Assembly (NCBI GenBank): GCA_017628165.1
Contig: JAGBZQ010000040.1
Location: 1 to 26,900 of the forward strand
Direction of reading: 5' to 3'
Length of the DNA stretch: 26,900 nucleotides
Source: Kiritimatiellia bacterium
GTDB taxonomy: Bacteria; Verrucomicrobiota; Kiritimatiellia; RFP12; UBA1067
In this document: in pieces, positions 17,446-25,524 of the stretch
Layout: every line of letters starts with the position of its first letter
How positions within the stretch are numbered: the stretch's first letter is position 1
The notes under the pieces: model-generated
The model's database searches: none
The model's input: only the letters and a program-made list of their open reading frames with translations
What the model was told of the DNA's origin: nothing
Made by a program: the position numbers and the translations under genes

Positions 17446-17898
17446 TCAATCGCTCCAATTCACAAATTTCTCGCGGGAGGCAAAAAGATTCACCCGCTCA
17501 ATATGATCTATTTCGGGAGCACCACCTTCCGGAATGCCGTAAACCTCCACGACATCGAAACGATATGCCCCCTGCCACCTGTTTTTCCTAAGCCAAGCTC
17601 TGCAGGCTCTCAGCAGGTTATCCATCTTGCCGCGACTCACACTGCGCAGCCGCGTCTGGCGCAGGCTACGCGATGCATGCTGCTTGACCTCCACAAAAAC
17701 GATTGACTCCGCCTCCTTGTCATACGCGACAACATCCACCTCAAGGCGTTCATCACGCGAACAGGGGCGCGAATTGCGCTCTATAATCACATACCCCTGC
17801 CGGCGCAGGAATGACGCGGCCTGGGACTCGCCCCATAAACCATGCGCCACTCCCACGTTGGCAGGACTCTTGCGCACTGTCTTACGCAACAGAGACAT
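17446..17898 (-). CDS. yraN: YraN family (UPF0102) endonuclease-like protein
   Basis: About 150 residues with the YraN pattern: GLWGESQAASFLRRQGYVIIERNSR near the N-terminus, then LEVDVVAYD and IVFVEVKQHAS, which form the E-x-D...ExK nuclease-like core. The usual GEIDLIA reads LEVDVVA here, a modest change. The family has a Holliday-junction-resolvase-like fold; its physiological role is unsettled. The start is at 17898 or 17901 (adjacent ATGs), both after GGGGGAG and inside the last 20 nt of the upstream gene. A longer frame reaches 18105, but it overlaps that gene and has no ribosome site. Its neighbours comM and recA support a link with DNA uptake or recombination. Confidence 0.85.
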   Translation of the reverse strand: MSLLRKTVRKSPANVGVAHGLWGESQAASFLRRQGYVIIERNSRPCSRDERLEVDVVAYDKEAESIVFVEVKQHASRSLRQTRLRSVSRGKMDNLLRACRAWLRKNRWQGAYRFDVVEVYGIPEGGAPEIDHIERVNLFASREKFVNWSD

Positions 17899-18466
17899 CA
17901 TTCTCCCCCTGCTGGTTTTGATCGTAAGACTTGCCATCAGTCCAAATGGACGGCACGCCAAAGCATATCGCCCCAAGCGAATCTTCCATGGCAAGCGCAA
18001 GCCCATACGCCTCATTGGGCGACAGAGAAAAATGCGCGCCCACCGATCCTTCTCCACCGGCTTTACTCCTGAAAACATCAAGAGAATATCCGCTCTCCAG
18101 AACATGGCGCAGAATTATCTTTGTGCTTCCGCTCGACGAGGTATGAAAAAGCCCCTTGCCGTCCTCAATGCTTTCCGTCATGCCGCGAAAAACCTCAAGC
18201 ATCTTGGTGATATCACTGAAATCTAGCTTGACGTATATGGCATTGCTCCAATCAAAGGTGGGATAGACGGGAGTAGCCCCGCGCCTGTCTCCTACAGTCA
18301 GCTGCCCTGCGAGCCCCATCATAAAATATCCATCTGCATCGCCAAGCGCCGGATGCATTTCCATCTTAAGCGCGCACCCCGTTCCCTTCGCATTCGCGTG
18401 GTAAAGCGAAAACTTCGGACGAAAGTTTCTGTATTGTCTCTGTTTGCTGTTTGTATTTGTATTCAT
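17882..18466 (-). CDS. Conserved-looking hypothetical protein in the recA-comM run
   Basis: The 194-residue protein starts MNTNTNSKQRQYRNFRPKFS, with AGGAGA 6 nt upstream of the ATG at 18466. I do not recognise the family. The first 20 residues are polar and unstructured. The body alternates strands and one long helix (DFSDITKMLEVFRGMTESIEDG), followed by STKIILRHV...GYSLDVFRS and a second helix (SLSPNEAYGLALAMEDSL). This beta-sheet plus helix pattern weakly recalls PC4/Whirly-type single-stranded DNA-binding domains, which would fit its position between comM and yraN/recA; this is speculation. No signal peptide or membrane segment. The C-terminal tail (KSYDQNQQGENDVSVA) is polar. It overlaps the yraN start. 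Confidence 0.75.
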   Translation of the reverse strand: MNTNTNSKQRQYRNFRPKFSLYHANAKGTGCALKMEMHPALGDADGYFMMGLAGQLTVGDRRGATPVYPTFDWSNAIYVKLDFSDITKMLEVFRGMTESIEDGKGLFHTSSSGSTKIILRHVLESGYSLDVFRSKAGGEGSVGAHFSLSPNEAYGLALAMEDSLGAICFGVPSIWTDGKSYDQNQQGENDVSVA

Positions 18467-18485
18467 GTTTTTCTCCTGTTTTTGT

Positions 18486-20036
18486 TTATGCCCAAAAAGA
18501 TCCGCCGCTCTCACAATCAAGCTGCCTATAAGAGGCCGCCTCCATTATCGCCTCGCGGTCAACAGCGTCTTTCCCGTCCAGATCGGCAATGGTTCGCGAC
18601 ACTCTCAAAATCCTATCGTACGCGCGCGCAGAAAGAGAAAGAGCCTCCATAGTTGAACGAACCTCCCTGACCGCATCGGGAGTGAGCTTGCATATCGCTT
18701 TCAAATCACGGCTTTTCGCATCAGCATTAGTCATAATCGCAGGCTGCGAGCGATAACGCTCGCGTTGAATCTCTCGCGCCCGAAGAACCCGCCCTCTTAT
18801 GACGGCGCTGCTCTCCCCCGGCGCCATCGCCTCTAAATCCTCCACTGGCACCGCCCCTATTCCAACCTGAATATCGATTCGATCAAGAAGAGGGCCGGAA
18901 ATCCTGCGCTGATATTTTAAGATCTGGGCTTGCGTGCAATGGCACTCGCGCGTGGGATCGTTATAGTAGCCGCACGGACACGGATTCATCGCGGCCACAA
19001 GCATGAAGCGGCTCGGGAAGTCACATGCGGCCGCTGCGCGAGACACTCCCACATGCCCATCCTCAAGCGGTTGGCGCAACACCTCAAGCGCATGACGAGG
19101 AAACTCTGCAAACTCGTCAAGAAAGAGAACTCCGCGATGAGCAAGCGACACTTCGCCCGGCACAGGATGCGCCCCACCACCGAGAAGCCCAATGGAACTT
19201 ACCGTATGATGCGGCGCACGAAATGGACGAACTGTCATAAACCTGCCGCCTCCCTTTTCGCGCCCAGCCACAGAATGAATGCGCGAAACTTCAAGCGCCT
19301 CCTCCACCGACATAGGAGGGAGAATGGATGGGATTCGCCGCGCAAGCATCGTCTTCCCTGCGCCTGGCGAACCTATCATCAGAACATTATGGCCCCCTGC
19401 GACGGCGACCTCGAGAGCGCGCTTCACAATCGCCTGTCCTTTCACATCGGCAAAGTCATCGCACTGACCGCACCCATCACCCACAAGCCTGGAAAGATCG
19501 GTGTACACGGGCTGAATACAATCATTATCCGCAAGATACCCCACCGCCTCACGAAGGGTAGAAACAGGAATCACGTCTATTCCGGCAACTACACTAGCCT
19601 CCTCTACATTCTCGCGCGGGACAAGCACCGCCCTTCTTCCCAAGCGGCGCATCTCCATCACCATCGGGAGAATGCCACGCACGCGGCGAACCTTACCAGA
19701 AAGCGAAAGCTCCCCTACGAAAGCATACTCATCCAGATCCACGTCATCCAAACGCCCCGTTGCGCTCAAAAGAGCCACTGCAATGGGAAGATCGTAGATC
19801 GGCCCCTCCTTCCTCACATCGGCGGGAGCCAGATTTACAGTCACCGAAAATTCTTTCTTTGTGGCAAATCCAGAATTTTTAAGTGCCGTGGAAACACGAT
19901 CCTTGGACTCCTTTACCGCCGTGTCCGGCAACCCAACGATTGTGAACGAATTCGTCCCCTTAGACGAATACACCTCAATCTCCACAGCCGAGGCGTCAAC
20001 GCCATTGACCGCCGCACTATAACATCTAGCCAACAT
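18486..20036 (-). CDS. comM: YifB/ComM family Mg-chelatase-like AAA ATPase
   Basis: The 516-residue protein shows the three ComM parts. The N-terminal ChlI-type domain (residues 1-165) has GVDASAVEIEVYSSKG, GLPDTAVKESKDRV and NLAPADVRKEGPIYDLP. The AAA+ module has Walker A GSPGAGKTMLARRIP near 222 and Walker B GVLFLDEFAEF near 300. A zinc-like CPCGYYNDPTRECHC cluster is near 355 and a C-terminal Mg-chelatase segment (LSLSARAYDRILRVSRTIADL) near 470. In Vibrio and Haemophilus, ComM is a helicase that promotes branch migration during natural transformation. A strong AAGGAGGAG lies just upstream of the ATG. The repeat-rich region 20037-20331 is the probable control region. yraN and recA lie downstream, consistent with a role in recombination. 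Confidence 0.92.
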   Translation of the reverse strand: MLARCYSAAVNGVDASAVEIEVYSSKGTNSFTIVGLPDTAVKESKDRVSTALKNSGFATKKEFSVTVNLAPADVRKEGPIYDLPIAVALLSATGRLDDVDLDEYAFVGELSLSGKVRRVRGILPMVMEMRRLGRRAVLVPRENVEEASVVAGIDVIPVSTLREAVGYLADNDCIQPVYTDLSRLVGDGCGQCDDFADVKGQAIVKRALEVAVAGGHNVLMIGSPGAGKTMLARRIPSILPPMSVEEALEVSRIHSVAGREKGGGRFMTVRPFRAPHHTVSSIGLLGGGAHPVPGEVSLAHRGVLFLDEFAEFPRHALEVLRQPLEDGHVGVSRAAAACDFPSRFMLVAAMNPCPCGYYNDPTRECHCTQAQILKYQRRISGPLLDRIDIQVGIGAVPVEDLEAMAPGESSAVIRGRVLRAREIQRERYRSQPAIMTNADAKSRDLKAICKLTPDAVREVRSTMEALSLSARAYDRILRVSRTIADLDGKDAVDREAIMEAASYRQLDCESGGSFWA

Positions 20037-20102
20037 TTCTCCTCCTTGCGCCGCCCATTGTTGGGCAGCACAACTATTATTTCAAATCGGAGAAAAAGTT
20101 GC

Positions 20103-20184
20103 GTGATATTATCGTGATATTATCGTTGTTTTTTCGAACGTTATCGTTCGTTCTTGAAACGATAACGTTCGTTTTTGAAACGAT
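20103..20184. repeat. Operator-like repeat cluster upstream of comM
   Basis: GTGATATTATC occurs twice in tandem (20103-20113, 20114-20124). Next come two 21-bp direct repeats ending in TTGAAACGAT (20143-20163 and 20164-20184, 19 of 21 identical). An inverted repeat CGAACGTTATCGTT (20135-20148) / AACGATAACGTTCG (20158-20171) overlaps them. Periods of 11 and 21 bp equal one and two DNA turns, as in regulator binding sites. Confidence 0.6.
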
Positions 20185-20193
20185 GTGAAACAA

Positions 20194-20220
20194 CATTGCG
20201 GGGAGCTCCCCCTAACAATG
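20194..20220. terminator. GC-rich hairpin, second copy of the 700-735 element
   Basis: CATTG (20194-20198) and CAATG (20216-20220) flank the 12-bp palindrome GGGGAGCTCCCC (20200-20211). It lies about 110 nt downstream of the GH123-like gene stop. The minus-strand T-run after it is weak (TTGTTTC), so termination is possible but not certain. CATTGCGGGGA is shared with 717-727. The remaining bases 20221-20331 contain no gene that I can support. Confidence 0.45.
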
Positions 20221-20331
20221 CATAACTTGTCTCACATGCTCGGCGTATGCCCGGCGAGGATCATTCAGGCACGCCAAAGCACATCGCCATGACGCGAGGC
20301 CCGCCACAAGAAGATCCTGCCTGATTATAAA

Positions 20332-21921
20332 TCAGCGATCGGAATTGACAAACTCCTCGACTGCGCGGCGGAATGCAGAAAAATCAAAGGCATTTTTGAT
20401 GGCGCCTTTGTATCCATACGGAGCGGCAAGCTTTTTGAGAGCCTTTTCCACCGCCTCCCCTTCCCTATCTTTCAAAATCCTCATCTTCTCGGCGGCTACA
20501 ACACCGGCACGAAGTGCAATAAGTCGGGATGAAAGTTCGCCTCCCGGATAAATAAGGAATGTGTCACCCGGACGCCAGTGGAGATTTCCTCGGCGCACAG
20601 TCTTATAGGAGGCGTCGACATACGGATTCTTCGGCCAGGAATTCGCCGCCCAGCGAAGGAAACCGTCAAAGCCTACAGCACCCGGATACGCACCAAGCCA
20701 AAATCCCTCGTCTGCGGGACTGTCCATAAACGTATTTGGATGCATCGCGGTGGCGCAGACATAAAATGTCGTCTTGAAACCATTCTGACGGCGTGGCTCC
20801 AATTCATCCAAAAGCCGAGGATGTTTTCTCAAGTGGATAAGACCTTGACAGTAATTGTCGATATTCATTCCGCTAAACTCCGAGGGGCTCTTGTTGCCGG
20901 CCATCGCAACCTTCATGCCGGGAGCTTTCTTCTGAATCAAAGCGATAATCTTTTTCACATCTTCGGGAGCGCGTTCATCCATCGCGATATACGCATCGTC
21001 ATACCATCCCTTGTTCTCCAGATGCTTTTTGAAATCAACAAGAAAATCACCCCAATAATCCTCAAACTCGGGCGTTCCCGGCAAATACTTCTCGCGCCGC
21101 AACATCGTCCCACGTTCCCCGTTCTCCGTCACCTCTTCCTTCCATGACACCATATAACCCCAAGGGCACATTGTATAGCAGGCAATGTCCGGCCCTAAAC
21201 CGCACTTGCGGCCAAACTCAACATATTCATCGAAAAGCGTATAATCAAACTCCCACTTGCCATCCGCTTTCTTCACGCGGCCAATCATAGAGTAATATCC
21301 GTCAAGACACTGGTTGTTCCACGGAAGGTCGAGGAGCGTTACCGTAAGCGCCTTGCAGCCACTTTCTGCGAGCGCACGCCAAACGGGCTCCATCTTCGTA
21401 TAATGCTCCTTCGAAAAGGGCTTCACATTAAAGTAGCGCGAAACGGCCCACGGATGCTGCCAGAGATCAAGAAAATATTTCCACTCTTTCGCAGGAGGCA
21501 GAACGCGGTCAACAACCGTCAAAACAAGAGCATTTGACCCGCCGAGCTTAACCGTCCGCTTACCCGCCTTGGCGTCGGCAGCGACAGACAGCTTAATCAT
21601 CGCCGGAAAAGATTTATCGCCCTTCTTCCATTCACGGCAGACATCCGCTACCTTACCTTTGCCGGTGACGCGGGCTTTTTGCTTACCCTCTTTATCCGTG
21701 TAACGCTCAAACGTGTCATAATTCACTTCGTCAAAGCGAAGAAGCGTAAATGACACGCCCTCGCCAACTGCACATGAAGAAATCGCCGAAACATCTTTTT
21801 GAAACGCCTCCGGGATATTCACATAGGCTGTCTCGCCACGCCAGGCTGCAATATCAAACGTTGCCGAATAGGAGCTTAAACCTACAAGGCACAAAGACAT
21901 CAAAAAAATTACATTTCGCAT
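20332..21921 (-). CDS. Exported GH123-like glycoside hydrolase (beta-N-acetylgalactosaminidase type)
   Basis: The 529-residue protein has a signal peptide (MRNVIFLMSLCLVGLSSYSA) and an N-terminal beta-sandwich, then a TIM-barrel-like domain from about residue 145. The segment DAYIAMDERAPEDVKK near 315 carries adjacent Asp-Glu. This matches the catalytic DE pair of GH123, a family known for N-acetyl-beta-galactosaminidase acting by substrate-assisted catalysis. The region GFLRWAANSWPKNPYVD...GDTFLIYPGG near 430-470 matches the DUF4091-like C-terminal part of these enzymes. GGAGA lies 8 nt before the ATG, 39 nt after the EEP-family gene. The polypeptide is probably periplasmic and may act on mucin or glycolipid GalNAc. 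The family call is good; the substrate is inferred. Confidence 0.75.
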   Translation of the reverse strand: MRNVIFLMSLCLVGLSSYSATFDIAAWRGETAYVNIPEAFQKDVSAISSCAVGEGVSFTLLRFDEVNYDTFERYTDKEGKQKARVTGKGKVADVCREWKKGDKSFPAMIKLSVAADAKAGKRTVKLGGSNALVLTVVDRVLPPAKEWKYFLDLWQHPWAVSRYFNVKPFSKEHYTKMEPVWRALAESGCKALTVTLLDLPWNNQCLDGYYSMIGRVKKADGKWEFDYTLFDEYVEFGRKCGLGPDIACYTMCPWGYMVSWKEEVTENGERGTMLRREKYLPGTPEFEDYWGDFLVDFKKHLENKGWYDDAYIAMDERAPEDVKKIIALIQKKAPGMKVAMAGNKSPSEFSGMNIDNYCQGLIHLRKHPRLLDELEPRRQNGFKTTFYVCATAMHPNTFMDSPADEGFWLGAYPGAVGFDGFLRWAANSWPKNPYVDASYKTVRRGNLHWRPGDTFLIYPGGELSSRLIALRAGVVAAEKMRILKDREGEAVEKALKKLAAPYGYKGAIKNAFDFSAFRRAVEEFVNSDR

Positions 21922-21960
21922 ACCCTGTTCTCCTTTATTTTATCTCACTTTTGAAAGATA

Positions 21961-22968
21961 TTAGTTTTCTTTTGGCTTTTCAGACTCTACTCCATTGAAT
22001 ATAAGCGTAGACGAAACAGGGAAATGATCGCTGGGGTATAGCTTTTTACCGGGACGCGGCAAGCTAAGAGTCCGATAATCGAGAACTCTCGTGCCTTCAC
22101 TTACATAAATAAAATCGATGCGCTTAAGCTTAGAAAAGTCTCCTGGAACATCTCTTTTTCCGAACGGCTTCTTAAGAGCCTCAGCAATTGTCATCTCATC
22201 ATCGAACCATCCCCAAAACGTAAACGTCCTCCATGAACCTTGCGGAGGCGTTTCTGAAAGATAGAGCGCATCCTTAAGAAGCTTTTTCACCTCCATCGAT
22301 GGCTTGTCGTGCTCAAAACAATTATGATCACCCACTAAAACTACAGGAGCACCATTGCCGAATTCCTTCATTCGTTCAATAATCAAAAGCATTCCCTTTA
22401 TTCTGGCCTGTTCACCCCTATGATCAGTATGACAATTAGCGAATGAGAACTTTTTGCCTGTTTTCACATCACACAAAACAGCATAGGAGCAAACGCGCGG
22501 CAATGCAGCATCCCACCCTTTGCTTCCTGGTTTATCTGGCGTTTCGGAAAGCCAGAATGTGCCCATCTTGACCATATTGAAGCGATTCTTGCGAAATGCG
22601 ACTGGGGACGCCTCTCCACTTTTTCTGTTTGAGTTGCGCCCGTCTCCGACAAAGGTATAGTCAGGGAAACGCTCCTCCAACCATTTGCGCTGATTTGGCA
22701 GAACCTCTTGAAAACCAATCACATCGGGATTTTCATTTTCAATTATTTTAGCGAGATCCTCTTTTCGCCCGCTCCAATTGTTATCGGGAGAGTTTTTATC
22801 ACCAGCTGAATAGCGAATGTTGTAGGACATAACTCGCACAGCCGGCGATTGCGCCTGGGTGCGTATTATACCTAACTTCTTGCGCAAAGAAGCCGCATCT
22901 TCTGCAAAAACGCCTGCAACAGTAAACACGGCCGAGCAGGCAATGATAATCTTATTCGTAATATTCAT
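21961..22968 (-). CDS. Exported endonuclease/exonuclease/phosphatase (EEP) family protein
   Basis: The 335-residue protein has an N-terminal signal peptide (MNITNKIIIACSAVFTVAGVFAED) and an EEP fold: MSYNIRY near 48, GFQEVLPNQRKW near 90 with the metal-binding Glu, NCHTDHRGEQAR near 175, VVLVGDHNCFEH near 215, RIDFIYVS near 283 and the final SDHFPV near 318. The usual GDFN reads GDHN here. Secreted relatives include nucleases, sphingomyelinase-like phosphodiesterases and carbohydrate-associated hydrolases, so the substrate cannot be fixed. GAGG lies 8 nt before the ATG. It starts 36 nt after the clpC TAG stop and is in the same frame, so amber read-through of clpC would fuse the two, which is unlikely to be intended. 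GH123 follows. Confidence 0.82.
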   Translation of the reverse strand: MNITNKIIIACSAVFTVAGVFAEDAASLRKKLGIIRTQAQSPAVRVMSYNIRYSAGDKNSPDNNWSGRKEDLAKIIENENPDVIGFQEVLPNQRKWLEERFPDYTFVGDGRNSNRKSGEASPVAFRKNRFNMVKMGTFWLSETPDKPGSKGWDAALPRVCSYAVLCDVKTGKKFSFANCHTDHRGEQARIKGMLLIIERMKEFGNGAPVVLVGDHNCFEHDKPSMEVKKLLKDALYLSETPPQGSWRTFTFWGWFDDEMTIAEALKKPFGKRDVPGDFSKLKRIDFIYVSEGTRVLDYRTLSLPRPGKKLYPSDHFPVSSTLIFNGVESEKPKEN

Positions 22969-23004
22969 ATACTTAACCTCTGTTTTAAACTTTCTCTTTA
23001 AGCT

Positions 23005-25524
23005 CTACTGCGGAATAGGATTATTATCCGTTTCTAAACTCCGCCTTACACGTGATGATGCCGCCTTGAACAGCAAGCCGTCGCCTTTCTTGGATGGCGT
23101 AGCAACCATTTTGCGTGAAATATCTCCAGAAAGAATCAAGTCAGACAGAGGATCTTCCACGTAATCCTGTACAACCCGCCTCAAAGGACGAGCGCCAAGC
23201 GCGCTATCATATCCCTTTTCAACAAGGAAATCCATCGCCTTTGCATCAAGCCTCAGCGACGACCCGGCCTTCTCAAGACGTTCGCCAAGCTTGGAAAGCT
23301 CAAGCTTGAGAATTTTCGCAAGAGCTTTCTTGTCGAGCTTTCTGAAAACGACCATCTCGTCGAATCTGTTGAGAAGTTCGGGACGAAAAGCTCGCTTGGC
23401 CTCACCGAGAAGTTTCTCCTTGAGCATTTCATGACCCGATTCATCCGAAAATGAAGAAAACCCAAGACTTCTGCCTTCATTTGCAAAATCGAATCCGAGA
23501 TTGGCCGTGCAGATGACAATCGTATTACGAAAATCGATGACGCGCCCCTGACCGTCCGTAAGGCGCCCATCGTCAAGGATCTGAAGAAGCATATTGCACA
23601 CATCGGAATTGGCTTTTTCGAACTCGTCAAATAGAACGACGGAATAAGGCCTGCGCCTGACCTTTTCCGTAAGCTGCCCGCCCTCATCGTATCCGACATA
23701 TCCAGGCGGCGCTCCCACGAGACGCGATGAAGAATACTTCTCCTGAAATTCACTCATGTCAAGAGTAATGAGAGCCTTCTCGTCACCATATACCTTCTCG
23801 GCAAGCATCTTCGCCAAATGCGTCTTGCCCACACCTGTCGGCCCGAGGAAAAGGAAACTTCCAATGGGGCGCTTCGGATCGGCAAGAAATGCGCGCGAGC
23901 GTTTCAGCGATTTGGCGATGGCCTTGATCGCCTCCTCCTGCCCCACCACAACAGAGCCGAGCGATTCCTCCATTCCAAGAAGCTTCTCCGCCGTGGTGGC
24001 GCTCATCTTCTCCACAGGGACTCCGCTCATGATCGAAACGGTTTCAGCCACATCATCCTCGGAAACGCTGAGAAGTTCCTCGCCGTGGCTCTCACGCCAC
24101 TTGGCCAAATCCTCTGCAAATCTGGCCGAAGCTGTGCGTATTTCCTCTCGACACCTTGCGGCGGAATCAAAATCTCCTGCTTTGACGGCCTCATCCTTCA
24201 TTCCGCGCAACGTATCTATATTCTCCTGCTGCTCCACAAGATGCTTCGGACGCGCGCTCGCAAGCGAACGGAGGCGTGCGCCGGTTTCATCCATAGCGTC
24301 AATGGCCTTATCGGGAAGCTGGCGCGAAGGCATATAGCGCTGCGTAAGCTCAACAGCGGCTCTCAGCGCCTCTAAAGAAAACTTCACTGCATGATGCTCC
24401 TCATACTTGGGCGCAATACCACGCATGATCTCTATTGCATCTGCCGGTGTAGGCTCATCCACCTGGACGCTCTGGAAACGGCGCTCTAGCGCGGCGTCCT
24501 TCTCTATGGACTTGTGATACTCCTTGAGGGTTGTTGCGCCTACACACTGAAGCTCGCCACGCGCAAGAGCAGGCTTGAGGATATTGGCGGCGTCCATCGC
24601 GCCTTCCGATCCGCCGGCGCCAACCATCGTGTGAATCTCGTCAAGAAAGAGGATGATGTCTCCACTGCGCTTCGTCTCGTCGATAATTTTTTTGAGGCGC
24701 TCCTCAAACTGACCGCGATACTGCGTCCCCGCCACGACGCGCGCCATATCAAGCGCAATGACGCGTTTGGCCTGCATCTTCTCTGGAACTTCACCGCGAT
24801 GAATCGCCTGCGCAAGCCCCTCCACCACAGCAGTCTTGCCTACGCCGGCCTCACCGATGAGAACTGCATTGTTCTTGGATCTGCGGGCAAGGATCTGGAT
24901 GATGCGCTTAAGCTCCTTGCCTCTCCCGATTACCGGATCAAGCTTCCCCTGGCGAGCAAGCTCCGTAAGATCACGGCCGAACGTATTGACCGTCGGCGTC
25001 TTGGAGCTCTTCTGCCGCGAAGAAACCTCCTCTCTCTCGGCAGAATCTTCACCTCCGGCCACGGCGCCATCGCCATTTGGCGCATCGTCGTTGCGCGGCG
25101 ACCCCTGCGTTCCTGCGGCCATGAACTTATCAAGCGTAACGCCTGCGTTGAACATAAGCTGAGCGGCGGCATTCTCACCCTCACGAAGCATCGCCGCCAC
25201 GAGGCACACTGTATCAATCACATTACCCTTGCCTGCGATCATTTCGGCAATCTGAAGGACCTTGCGTGTCCGCGCGGTAAGCGGCAGAGCGCCGCGCTGA
25301 AGAAGAGCCTCGGATGGAGAAGAAATCATATTCTTCATCGTCTCATAAAGCTCGGCGAGACTCAGCCCAAGGCTTTCGAGCCTTACGCAGGCCTGACACT
25401 TCGGGATTGCCAAAAGAGACAGAAAAACATGTTCACTGCCCACATGATCATGCCCAAGCTGCCGTGCACAACTCTGAGATGCATTTAATGCATCGGAAGC
25501 ATTTTTAGAAAACATTGCACTCAC
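23005..25524 (-). CDS. clpC: ClpC-type AAA+ unfoldase, ATPase subunit of Clp protease
   Basis: The 839-residue protein has the ClpC order: two N-terminal Clp_N repeats (1-145), linker, AAA1 with GEAGVGKTAVVEG near 222 and ILFLDEIHTMVG near 290, and a middle domain with a UVR-like motif (GDFDSAARCREEI near 450). AAA2 follows with GPTGVGKTHLAKM near 570 and VVLFDEFEKAN near 640. An LGF loop (RSLGFSSF near 700) suggests ClpP binding. The start is probably the GTG at 25524, whose GTGA overlaps the stop of the upstream gene. The ATG at 25515 (MFSKNASDALN) would match known ClpC starts better. The stop is TAG. It follows a McsA-type gene, as in the Firmicute ctsR-mcsA-mcsB-clpC operon, but with no separate mcsB. 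It unfolds proteins for ClpP in stress response. Confidence 0.93.
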   Translation of the reverse strand: MSAMFSKNASDALNASQSCARQLGHDHVGSEHVFLSLLAIPKCQACVRLESLGLSLAELYETMKNMISSPSEALLQRGALPLTARTRKVLQIAEMIAGKGNVIDTVCLVAAMLREGENAAAQLMFNAGVTLDKFMAAGTQGSPRNDDAPNGDGAVAGGEDSAEREEVSSRQKSSKTPTVNTFGRDLTELARQGKLDPVIGRGKELKRIIQILARRSKNNAVLIGEAGVGKTAVVEGLAQAIHRGEVPEKMQAKRVIALDMARVVAGTQYRGQFEERLKKIIDETKRSGDIILFLDEIHTMVGAGGSEGAMDAANILKPALARGELQCVGATTLKEYHKSIEKDAALERRFQSVQVDEPTPADAIEIMRGIAPKYEEHHAVKFSLEALRAAVELTQRYMPSRQLPDKAIDAMDETGARLRSLASARPKHLVEQQENIDTLRGMKDEAVKAGDFDSAARCREEIRTASARFAEDLAKWRESHGEELLSVSEDDVAETVSIMSGVPVEKMSATTAEKLLGMEESLGSVVVGQEEAIKAIAKSLKRSRAFLADPKRPIGSFLFLGPTGVGKTHLAKMLAEKVYGDEKALITLDMSEFQEKYSSSRLVGAPPGYVGYDEGGQLTEKVRRRPYSVVLFDEFEKANSDVCNMLLQILDDGRLTDGQGRVIDFRNTIVICTANLGFDFANEGRSLGFSSFSDESGHEMLKEKLLGEAKRAFRPELLNRFDEMVVFRKLDKKALAKILKLELSKLGERLEKAGSSLRLDAKAMDFLVEKGYDSALGARPLRRVVQDYVEDPLSDLILSGDISRKMVATPSKKGDGLLFKAASSRVRRSLETDNNPIPQ

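Noticed and set aside
17446..18105. Long 219-residue version of YraN
   Set aside because: The extra N-terminus overlaps the upstream coding gene almost completely and does not match the family. A good ribosome site precedes the ATGs at 17898/17901.
24514..25488. 324-residue plus-strand ORF
   Set aside because: It is the antisense shadow of clpC, whose minus-strand frame has all ClpC motifs.
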